Below are positions 23,520-33,182 of a stretch of DNA of 64,000 nt, piece after piece (within the stretch, counting starts at the first letter, position 1; every line of letters begins with the position of its first letter). Where the stretch lies: contig NW_019211456.1 of NCBI RefSeq assembly GCF_002443255.2, positions 14,840,229-14,904,228 of the forward strand, read 5' to 3'. The notes beneath the pieces are model-generated. The model did no database searches. It saw nothing but the letters and a program-made list of their open reading frames with translations, and was not told the DNA's origin. The translations under genes were made by a program, and so were the position numbers. The DNA comes from Varroa destructor. Its lineage: Eukaryota; Arthropoda; Arachnida; Mesostigmata; Varroidae.

Positions 23520-23601
23520 ATTTTTTTCCCGTTTCACGTAAAACACAGTCAGTCTAGATCGAACATTGTGTTTAACGCTTAGCAGACTGACGTTGGTGCA
23601 G

Positions 23602-23654
23602 TCTCGTTCCCATACATTTACCTTGCGATAACAAGGCTACAGTGCAGGTTTAAA
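23602..23654 (-). promoter_or_regulatory. Two-box cassette promoter element, V13
   Basis: The companion box TCTCGTTCCCAT starts at 23602. The main box (GATAACAAGGCTACAGTGCA, then TTTAAA) spans 23627-23654, 108-135 bp upstream of the ATG. Confidence 0.5.
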
Positions 23655-23996
23655 CTTGGCAGTTCGTAGATCGTAGAAATTATGCAATCTTAGAAGTGGA
23701 TATGAAATCGTTATAGTTTCTAATACTAACGGTCGTATCTATGCCTTCTGACTGTCACCTTTACCTTCAACGAATCCAATGCAAGGTCATAATTACCAAA
23801 AACGCTTAAAAATTTAAGCAGAAACTATAAATGTATTTATTCTTCCTATTCAATGTCCTGTCATATTCTTATAGCAATAACTGGATTATAGATTATTACG
23901 TAAAACGTCGAATATCTAATAAGGAAAGGGACATCTTATATTATTAATAAAAATTTTGTCTATGCAATCTTCTCTTGTTTGGTTACAGGTAGTCAC

Positions 23997-24451
23997 CTTC
24001 TACAATCAATCTCGCAGATACCCGTTGCTCAAATAATGAGTTGCTTCCTATGCAGGTGTAACTCCCGGAATCAGATGGCTCTACGTTGCGTATTAAAAGT
24101 GTCGAAGACACCGGAGTATTCACGATATGAATTCTGCCTAAGGATTGTAGCAGCGTTCCGTCTTTAGTCCATGAAAAGAGGATATCGTCACCCTCAAACA
24201 TGGTACATGTATACGCTGCGACACGGCCGATTTTTACCCGCCGATCAGCAAGTTGCTCCAGCTTAAATGAACCTTTATTATATTGCAATCAAAGTAAGGG
24301 CATTCGTTAGGTCTTAGCGCGACGCTGGCTATAAGAGATACCCGCTTCATCATAGGATTTCTAACATGATCAACATACCCATTGCATGAATTTCACAAAA
24401 TCCTAGAAATATCACACATAATAAAGTTCCAGAAAACACGTTTAAATCCAT
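23997..24451 (-). CDS. Cassette V14: signal exon + single Ig exon (sDscam-like)
   Basis: The signal exon 24451-24379 (73 nt) begins MDLNVFSGTLLCVIFLGF and ends ATG-G|GTATGT. The intron is 106 nt. The Ig exon 24272-23997 (276 nt) starts SFKLEQLADR and has YTC, FSWTKDG and DSGSYTC, ending VEG at a GTGACT donor. The acceptor context (ATAATAAAG) has a poor pyrimidine tract; it is set by the 276-nt length and phase. Confidence 0.88.
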
Positions 24452-24630
24452 GTCGCGGATGCTGTTATAACTAAATGACTGTGGTATTAATGTCGCATAC
24501 ACCCAAAACTTACACTCCGTTACAACAACTCACAGCGATATAAGCGAAATAACTGAACTTTGGAGCTTCTTAGGACCCCATCGGTGTCTCCACTCAAGAA
24601 AGCCTCTTTGCCAAGCAAGCAAGCTATCGT

Positions 24631-24658
24631 AACGAGACTAGAAGCGCGAATTTTAAAA
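24631..24658 (-). promoter_or_regulatory. Cassette promoter element, V14
   Basis: The best match to the consensus: AACGAGACTAGAAGCGCGAA, then TTTTAAAA, 180-207 bp upstream of the V14 ATG. Confidence 0.6.
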
Positions 24659-25291
24659 TGCATTTATGCAAACACGCTGTCAGTACAAAACAGAATATAG
24701 TTGGCTTGCTTAATTGTACTGAACTTCGATGTAGCAAGCATAAAATTATAGAGTCAAAAATTTTTATCTATTGACTTTCTACAAGTAATTGACTTGTAAT
24801 CCGTTTACTCTACATGGATAGCGTTAAGCGAAAAGAAGTCTGGTCAAAGATGTAATACATGTAATTACTTGTAAGATAGGTAATTAAGATAGAAAAATCG
24901 AATCAATTTCCTATAGGATCCGTAATACTGTACACAAATCAAAAATGTTCTATTAATAAAGCGATCCTTTCTGTTTTGATAAATTAAGACTTCTGGAAAA
25001 TCAATGATCAAACTTGTATTTGATTATATAGCTGAATAGATGCACAATATTTTAACATCCACAAAATGTATACTCGACGGTGGCGACATCTTCAAAGAAA
25101 CACATCGAACTGTTACAGCATTAAAACACCGAGGTCTCAAACACCCGTAACGCAATCCAATTAACGCTATTGATGTGACTAAAGTTTGTCAATGAAAATA
25201 ATGGCTAATACAGTCGCCTATAACCAAAACGCCGGTATTCAAGCAAGTAACAAACTAGTATTCGTTCATGTCATGAACATAATGCTTTAAG

Positions 25292-25321
25292 TAATAATAA
25301 TAATAATTATTATTATTATTA
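25292..25321. repeat. Perfect 30-bp AT palindrome
   Basis: Five TAA units followed by five TTA units, forming a perfect palindrome, 83 bp downstream of the V15 Ig exon end in transcription order. It could extrude as a cruciform or form an RNA hairpin. It may be simple-repeat slippage. Confidence 0.8.
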
Positions 25322-25402
25322 TAAGATCAACAGGAACGGAAAAACGCCGCATGAGTGATCATAGTCTTGTGTATTTTTACAGTTAGATTTTTGGGAAATC
25401 AC

Positions 25403-25867
25403 CTTCCACAACTAATCCCGCAGACACCCGTTCTTCGGATACGGAGTTACTTCCTATACAGGTATAGCTTCCTGAGTCAGAAGATTTTACGCCGTGAATC
25501 GTAAGGGTCGAAGATGCTGGAGTATTTACGATATGAATTCTACCAGCTGACTTCAACAGATTTCCATCCTTACTCCACGAGAACTGGACATGATCTCCTT
25601 CGTATAGAGTACATGTGGATGCCACAACACGTCCAATTTTTACCCGCCGATCAAAAAGTGGTTCCAGCTTTACAGGTTCTTCATATAGTCGGAAAGTGGA
25701 CGGAAGTCAGATCAAATTGTTAAAATCCGAGAAGATATAGTCAAAAATAGAATCATTGCAGTGGTGAATCTACACAGAACGGTAAATTACATACCCATTG
25801 CAAGAATCTCATAGAATCCAGAAAGTAGCACTAACAATAAAGTTCTGACGAACACCGTCGAAACCAT
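25403..25867 (-). CDS. Cassette V15: signal exon + single Ig exon (sDscam-like)
   Basis: The signal exon 25867-25795 (73 nt) begins MVSTVFVRTLLLVLLSGF and ends ATG-G|GTATGT. The intron is 116 nt. The Ig exon 25678-25403 (276 nt) starts PVKLEPLFDR and has STC, FSWSKDG and DSGSYTC, ending VEG at a GTGATT donor. The acceptor TATATGAAG is weak. It is a close duplicate of V14. Confidence 0.88.
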
Positions 25868-25988
25868 ATTACTGTATGGAATACAACAGAAATTGCACAT
25901 AGCACACTCCACTCTGCGGTGGCTGTATCCAAATGGAGACCAGATAGGCTTCTGTGGCCAAAGGTAAGTTGACTTACTTAGCTTAGCT

Positions 25989-26041
25989 TTGCTCCCAGTC
26001 GAACACATCGTTTTAACGAGAGTACAACCGGGAAGTCCAAA
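25989..26041 (-). promoter_or_regulatory. Two-box cassette promoter element, V15
   Basis: The companion box TTGCTCCCAG starts at 25989. The main box (AACGAGAGTACAACCGGGAA, then TCCAAA) spans 26015-26041, 148-175 bp upstream of the ATG. Confidence 0.5.
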
Positions 26042-26208
26042 TGGGGTAGCTCGGTTGAAAAGTTCACTTGGGGAGCACACCGGACATTCAAGAATAGATT
26101 TTATTGGTTTAGTCGTAGTTAATTATCAAAAGGTGTCGACAAATATAATTACAAATAGTAAAAACAATCAAAGGTAATAAGGACTAATGATGTACTTTTT
26201 TTTACAGA

Positions 26209-26575
26209 AATGCAATCGGATGTAGAGATCCTCTCACTATAATACGATGATTGCTTCCCGAATTCAAAACTTTATCACCATGATTTGTACACATTGAGGA
26301 TGCTGAAACATTCGTGTGAATCTGGCCAGTTGACTTCCGAATTTTATCCTTGCTTCATGAAAGTTAAACGATCATTTTCCTACGAGTCGCATACATGTGT
26401 TGATGCGTCCTATTTTTAGGATACGCACGATTAAGATACATAATACGCGTTAGGAACTGAAAAATCTGTAACCCGTTATATTCTGCATTTTGGAATGGCG
26501 GCAAAAAAACACCATCATACTCATTGCGCGAGCTTCGCAAAATACAACGAGGATCACTTAATCATCTGAAATGTT
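26209..26575 (-). pseudogene. psiB: decayed cassette (signal relic + Ig relic)
   Basis: The Ig relic at about 26460-26209 aligns along most of its length to V15. The core Trp codon position reads TGA (context TGA-AGC-AAG-GAT against TGG-AGT-AAG-GAT), several single-base gaps break the frame, and the donor is lost. A signal relic at about 26573-26511 still ends in a recognisable core and a G-T-A-T-G donor but has an in-frame TGA near its start. Its promoter element upstream is well preserved. Confidence 0.7.
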
Positions 26576-26724
26576 CATCTTTTTTACTTAAGGACAACCA
26601 AAATGCAGCTGACTGGAATCGGAGCTGAGCGAGAACGCACTGTAGCAATTATTATTTGCTATGTGGTTTCTTTGTAATCTACGTATTAGAAAATAGTCTC
26701 GCTAGTAAAAGAGTAAATCGTGCC

Positions 26725-26753
26725 GACAAGAGTAAGACCCGCGCTTTTCAAAA
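26725..26753 (-). promoter_or_regulatory. Cassette promoter element beside psiB
   Basis: GACAAGAGTAAGACCCGCGC, then TTTTCAAAA: a strong copy even though the cassette it should drive is dead, about 150 bp from the signal relic. Confidence 0.5.
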
Positions 26754-27481
26754 CTGCATTGGTTACTTAAGACACATCAAAATCGCTATACAGTACAGCG
26801 AAAATCATTGACTCCAACTCTAGGGAGATGCCTATATTCTTCTAGAATACGTTGAATACATAGTCAAAGTATCTGGCAGTTAGTAAAACTAAAAACGTGG
26901 ACTGAAGCAACTAACCAGCCAGGGATAGTTTTAGTCCAACTAAAAAAAACCCGGTAGGTAATTTATTTGAAGTGTTTTCTATGAGGCACAGTCTGTTGGT
27001 CTCATTGTCGGAATTATACCAATTATTTTTTATACTTCTGCTTGTTTCTTTTTTTTTGTATTTAGTGTAGGGTTTTATATAGCACACATCGAGTTCCTAG
27101 ATCCGCAATACACAAACAGGGATCGTATCAGGAAAATTAAAGTATAATCCCGCGGGAACATTACTGCACGTCGGCTTTTAACCGAGAAATTCGCGAAATC
27201 TCAGGTACATTTCAGAACTTCCAACTTAGCTTCAATATACGGCCAACCAACTTCAGCAAGACAAGACCCGTTGACGAAAAATACGTAATATAAACTTGGA
27301 CCAAGGTTATGCGCGGTGCGATAGTGTGACCATAAACGCTCTATTTCAATACGATCTGCTAATCTACACCATAGGCACTAAATATTAGGCTCGTGTAGGC
27401 GAATTTTTAGTTTTTCGGTTTGTGTATGCCAATGTATAATGGTTTCATGATAATTTTCCTAAACCGGCCACTAGCTTAAGG

Positions 27482-27710
27482 CGGTAATCAAACGGGGCTG
27501 ACACCCGCTCCCGCTTGAGATGAACTCATTACCGATACAAGTATAACTTGTACCATCAGCGCTAATTAAAGCTTAGACGATCTGAGAACTGTTCAGTCCT
27601 TAGTCCACCACAAATGAACAAGATCACCTCCTTTTAGAGGTTACGGGTAAAAGATGCCGTTCAGTCTACCCTGGCTCGCCTGTTAGACAGAGCTTATAAT
27701 TTTATCGAAT
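27482..27710 (-). pseudogene. psiC: decayed Ig exon
   Basis: It begins after a TTAG acceptor with SIKL, then a TAA stop in the position of LEPL, followed by a recognisable RRARV segment and an F-strand remnant (GTATAACTTGTACC complement side). About 50 nt of the middle of the domain is deleted and the donor is gone. It resembles V13/V14. No signal exon could be reconstructed. Confidence 0.6.
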
Positions 27711-27994
27711 CTAACAAAATTCATTGATAACACACATTTTATTGAGAAACCGAAGTGAACAGAAACTTCTTTTCTAGAGAAATTACTATAACGATCAGTA
27801 CAACCATTACTTTCGTTGCATATGCTGTTAATTAATAAGCAATATAAGTGTTCCACATTTCACTAAACGGCAATACCAATTCGAGGGTCGTACCCAGCAA
27901 ATGCATCACAAGTCCAGAATAAAAAGACATCTACATTTGACCCACTGGAAACCGTTCATGGTGTAATATTTTCGCTAACAGGGCTCAACGTGGT

Positions 27995-28021
27995 GACGAG
28001 AGTAGGCCGCTAACTTCAAAA
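27995..28021 (-). promoter_or_regulatory. Cassette promoter element beside psiC
   Basis: GACGAGAGTAGGCCGCTAAC, then TTCAAAA, about 290 bp upstream of the psiC Ig relic; well preserved. Confidence 0.5.
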
Positions 28022-28734
28022 TACGATCGCGATTAACTTGGCTGGGCCTAATGAAGTTTCAAAATGTAAGTGATGCAATTTTCCTTTGTTTCAAACAGGC
28101 ACGTCCGTCTATTCTTGATTAGGGAATGCGACGTTAACCAGTCTAAGCCGTGATCGCTTTCTCAAGTAGTTTTCCTAAATGACTGTCTTTTTGTTCAATA
28201 TCCTTAGATATCAGATACGGCCAATTTTGCCCGCAGTGCAAATGCTATATATAAATGGTAATGACATGAAGGGCTTCTGATTTAAAACATCTTGAGGTGC
28301 AACTAGTCGTTCTTAATTCGAAACAACTTGTTATTTATTCATCACGCTAACTACGGCCTTAGCGGATGTCTATATATATATATATCTGATTTTAAATTGT
28401 GGGAAGGCATTTTGGCGTTGTTCCCGCCGAAGTGGCAATCGTATTTCGTCAACCGCTTCAGTATTTCGGTGCGGGGCAAATTACGGAAAAACAGACAAGT
28501 AGCAGAAACTTCATATATATTCAGACATAGTATGTATTAATTAATAAGAATCTCATTTTCTAGTTGCATCAAACACTAATTCGCTTACATAAATAGAGTG
28601 TCACAGTAGTAACATGATTAATGTAGTTTTATACCAATACTCATAGTAAATATACCTACACTAGATCCAAACGAACATCCCAGTTAATACTCTGACTACG
28701 TAGGTACGCAAATATGATTATTAACCCTCTACAA

Positions 28735-28935
28735 ATATGGCTGGCGTAGTCCTTTGTTCAGAACTTCCTGTGTCCGCCGCCTTTGCAGTCTGTCCTGTTA
28801 AGGTCGAAGAGGCAGGACTATTGAGGACGTACATTCGTTCAACAGACCGAACCGTCTTTACCTTCGTGCGAACGTCAGAGCTACTGTCCTCTTCTTTTTA
28901 ACGCGATGACCTGATAGGAAATCCAGGTTGACGGA
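28735..28935 (-). pseudogene. psiD: decayed Ig exon
   Basis: A short, strongly diverged remnant. The plus-strand stretch GTCGAAGAGGCAGGACTATT parallels GTCGAAGATGCTGGAGTATT in V15, and the alignment continues weakly into the KDG region (CATCTTT/CGTCTTT-ACC). No open frame, acceptor or donor remains. Confidence 0.5.
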
Positions 28936-29290
28936 ACCTAAACGAAAGCACTCATAATGCCACACAGAACAGTTTGAATCCGCGGTGCGTAAATCGCCGC
29001 GAAATAAAATAAACTCTGAAAGCCCCGTAGAAAGCCACTAAGCAATGTAGATAATACTAGGTATAAGCTGTGCTCGTTGTCACTTGAATGCACTCGTTGG
29101 TAACCTACCAATCGAGTTCGCCACGTGTGTGGAAAGTACTATCATTTCAAATTACCAAGAGGTCGCCATACACAAAGCTTGGAGTTTAATCGAACTATTT
29201 GAGCCTATCATCACTGTCAAGTGTCTACGGATCAACGGAACGACGCTTCGACAGATATGTACAAAGTTCATGTAGCATTTAGTTGGCTAG

Positions 29291-29345
29291 CTACGTTCCC
29301 AGGAGAGACCCTAGAGGGAGTGAAAGTAGCGCGTCTCTATTCAAG
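29291..29345 (-). promoter_or_regulatory. Possible promoter element beside psiD
   Basis: A companion-like box CTACGTTCCCAGG at 29291 and a main-box-like GAGTGAAAGTAGCGCGTCTC further on, with the usual spacing of about 25 bp. The weakest of the decayed set. Confidence 0.35.
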
Positions 29346-29676
29346 TCTTTTCTCAATTGTTAGCTTTGAGCAATGGCGACAGTAAGGCACGTTGCAACAA
29401 AAGCAAATCGAATCTCGGCTGAAGACATGGGTCCTCCCAGTAGGACGTTATATGTCTGTTATTGGACTCATATCTGAAGTTCAGGTTAAGTTAGCGCTGT
29501 TTTAAATCTCACACGACCTACATTACATCTAGATGGAAGACTAAAAGCAGTACACTTGAAGGCAGTTCACATGCCTTTAAGTTTACTGCTTGATAACGAT
29601 GCAAATAACGAATATATTGCTTTCGTTGATAGCATCTTTTTTTTTGAAAATGATGCACTTTTTTAATGTTCTTTAC

Positions 29677-30228
29677 CTTTAACTGTTAACGAAGTAATGG
29701 CATAAGCGGTGTTTTCTTCTGGGCGACAAGAGTAGTTACCGGTATCTTCGAAAGTAAGATCTTTTAAAATTATCGTTGAAGTAATGCTACCCCCTATGAT
29801 ATCTACTCTGGGTCCAGTAAGTAGTGGGAGCCCGTTTCGACTCCAAAGTAAAGGTGCTGACAAGCTATCTGATAGCGATGTACACGCGAGGGCAACGCGA
29901 CTCCCGTACGCCACGTCTCGGGGGGGTGTAATGTCTAAGGTATCTGAAAAGGTTTCGTTTGTTTCACCATCACTTGAGTACTATAAACACCTTCTGGCTA
30001 TAAGGCTAAGGAGCACTTGTTAGAACTATTATTCTACATAATAGGTCATCATCAGTCTTGCACTGCGCAGAGCCATACAGGGGTGCAATTAACTGGTCAG
30101 TCAGCATGTACCACATATATATATATATATAAAATCTTACACATGTTGATATTTTGAAGGAGCGACGCAATCATAGTGATTATCCGTAGTACGATGGTAT
30201 GTTGCGCTTGGAGAAACGACCGCGCCAT
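29677..30228 (-). CDS. Cassette V16: divergent signal exon + Ig exon
   Basis: The signal exon 30228-30141 (88 nt, 29 codons + 1) begins MARSFLQAQHTIVLRIITMI and ends T|GTAAG, so the junction residue is Tyr rather than Asp/Glu. The intron is 197 nt and contains a TA repeat. The Ig exon 29943-29677 is 267 nt; it starts TLDITPPRD and has LAC, LLWSRNG and DTGNYSC, ending VKG at GTAAAG. It is more diverged than any other separate Ig exon and I found no convincing copy of the shared promoter element upstream, so its expression mode may differ. Confidence 0.8.
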
Positions 30229-31119
30229 TGTTATATCGACTTTGTTTTGTTTTCTTTTCGCGCTTTAATCCACGATCCGATCTACAAATCCAACGTCATT
30301 AACTTCACACTAATTCGCATATAACACACATTAACAGGGATTTATATAACGAGAACCAAAATAGCACGGTGTACCAATAATGGAACAACTTTCAATCATT
30401 ATTAGATTGACTGGCAACACGCCGTAGCGAATAGGTCACTTTTATCACTCACTATGATCACTTTATCTCAGAGGCATCCATCGCAAACACTGCACAGGGT
30501 CCCGCTCAGAGCCTTGATATTCTTCTTTGTCACAGCTAAAGAACAGAAATATAATCATTATTTCTTTAAGCGGCATCCATTGTGTTGCGGCTCGGTGAAT
30601 CATCAATTGGCCCTCCCATAGGGGTCATTATTTCGACGGCAGCGGCACGCCAGAGGTTTGCGCACGATGTTTGTTCTAGTCCATACTCGAAAGTGTCCTT
30701 CGCTAGTATTGTCCGTTGACAAACAGGCATGCCTTTAGATCTGTTTGATCGAGTATTACTCGAGCGTGCAGTCCCTAGCACCGCTAGTACTACATAATCG
30801 GGCGTATCGTTAACGTCGACAGAGCACGCTGAGACCGTTCCGTGTAGCACTGCTCTTGGTGGCGCATTTGCTGGGAACTACGTATTACATATAAAATAAG
30901 CAGATGTTACAATTGCTGTTGTGGCATAGGTTACGGTCTTGCGGCGGGGATGTAAAAGCAGGCCGCAATGGACTAATATGCTTCCGTACGGTATGAGCTT
31001 AAACAGTTGTCGCATTTTTCAGTAAGCGCTTAGGAAGTTTAGGAAGAAAAAAATTACGAGAAAGTTCCTTCCCGTCTTGTAGTGCTTAGCTATAGCGAGC
31101 TGCCTGCGACGGCTTTCTC

Positions 31120-31141
31120 TCGGATGTTATAGAACATCCGA
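31120..31141. repeat. Short hairpin (9-bp arms, 4-base loop)
   Basis: TCGGATGTT, loop ATAG, AACATCCGA. A perfect stem in the cassette-free interval, with no T run behind it. Function unknown. Confidence 0.6.
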
Positions 31142-33145
31142 CAATACCTCTTCTCAAGAAAGCGTTAGATCATGGCGATCATGACCGCTTAGCGAATGCG
31201 TTGTTTCTATCGAGACACAGTCGTGGCTTGCTTATTGATTGTGCAAAAAATTCAAGATGTACTTGATGCGGCATCCAGGAGATGCCTACGAACGGAGATC
31301 TCTGCCAGATCGGTACACAGTCGTCAGCAGCGATGTCCGCATAGTCCGCGTGAAAAAAAGGGTGTTCTGACGCTACCAGCCGATTAAGCGGTGACAATGG
31401 CAGCTGTTGATTTAGGAAGCGTTTGGTACATAACGAACCAAAACAATAAAGGAACGTGCATATTGAGGAAAAACGTAACAAACGTCACTCTGACGAGCTG
31501 ATCTGTACGCTCGCGTCGCGTCGCGTGGCTTTTGTGTTTTATTACCTGTAGCGTTATCTTGTTGGGGTCTTAGACCCTTTGGCTTCGTGTTGTTCGTTGT
31601 TCAAACGGCCACTTACTCATGATCGTGCTGGCAAAAGAAAAGAACAGTGGTAGGAATAAGTGGATATAAATGAGCGACCAATTATTAAGAGTCGCGGGTG
31701 TGGAAGACACCGCTACCACTATAACAATATGACTTACCACTACGAAGATTGATGGCACGGAAAGCTGCAGTCATCAAGATGAAAGATCTATTCAATATGG
31801 GGATATTACACCTCATGCATCATGATAGTGTTGCTGTTGAGTTGCCCGTTTCTTTCCAGCTTTGAAACCAAACCCGTAACGCTCCTTCTAAATTTCGCTG
31901 TCATTGATATATGTAGTCATGGCAGTGGTGAGTCGCGAAAAGCACCCAGATACGCAGGGTTACTACGTACGTAGCCAGATACGTACGCTACTGGTAACGA
32001 GTAGCTAATTAGTATTGCATATAACGGCTGAAGGTTGTAGCAGTTGTATATATGTCAGCAGATGAACTTAATCGAAGGTCTGAGTCGCTTTTGCCTGTTC
32101 CAGTCGTCAGTAAGTTTGGGGATGGCCAACAGCGTAAGCTAGTCGGCGTTCATTAGATACAAGATAGACGTGCACAATTGAATCGCATGTTATTGCACGT
32201 TTTTTTTTTACCTACAGCCGAGTATCTGTGCAAAAGTCCTTAAAAGTTACAGTATTCCGATTCAATTGAGGCCGTTTTGCTGAGCATCGATGGCGCAGAT
32301 TCGTTATTATCCCATTGATGATTTACAATATAATTTTAATTGGTTTTCTTTTTCGAGAACACTCTCCATGTCAGTTTTATTCAACGTGTGCCCTATTTGT
32401 CATTTATTCCTTTTAGGAACATTCGGCCTATATCCTAGTTTGCTCACGATGACGCTCCGCACGGTATTTTTTACTAGTTTGCTTTCTAGTCTAGGCTCGA
32501 TTGGAACTGTATACGGGGCCCGCGAGGCTTTAAACCCTTCGCTTAAATCCTCAGGTCACTTATCAATGAAAACTAAAGGAAAAAATTTATTCCGATAAAT
32601 ACTGGTGATGTATATTGTCTATCGCAGAGACAGTCATTATCAGGTAATGATTGTTTTGCGGATTTGCCAACGAGGAATGGCAGTACTATTTCGCCTAGTA
32701 TAAACGTCAATTAAGAAAACCTTCTCTATGCAAAAATTCGTTGCATACATTCATGAGTCACGTCGACAATGGATTTAAGATGTAAGGCACAACGTATGGA
32801 AACAAGATTAGGCTAAACTACAAGACCGTGCCTTGCATCTGGTAATGTTCAAATATACTGAATTTGACCTGTTTACTTAGCCTGGGACAATACTGCAGCA
32901 ACGCAGCTCTGTCATCGCTTGTCACTAAAAAACCTACATTGGTAAATACAGTCGCACCTCACAGTGTTACAATGTATCTTTGAAGATGACGGCCTTCGCC
33001 GATGGGGGGAAGATAAAAACTGTGCTAGGGTAATTCATAAGAGACGTCGTTCGCATTTCCGACACTCTCGCCAACATGGCATGTTATAACAGACGGACAA
33101 ATTTTCCATATGTAACACAATAGACGATTAAATTAAGAGTGCAGG

Positions 33146-33182
33146 CGAGGGGGAGGGGGAGGGGCGAGGGGGGAGGGGGAAG
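33146..33182 (+). repeat. G-rich tract with quadruplex potential
   Basis: Five runs of four to six G separated by single A or CGA, on the + strand. Transcription of the array copies this strand as template, so the G-run strand is the template strand of the long pre-mRNAs from V17-V20. Confidence 0.75.

Noticed and set aside
32290..32598. + strand 102-codon frame with hydrophobic segments
   Set aside because: No start context, splice or domain support; composition is that of AT-rich background.
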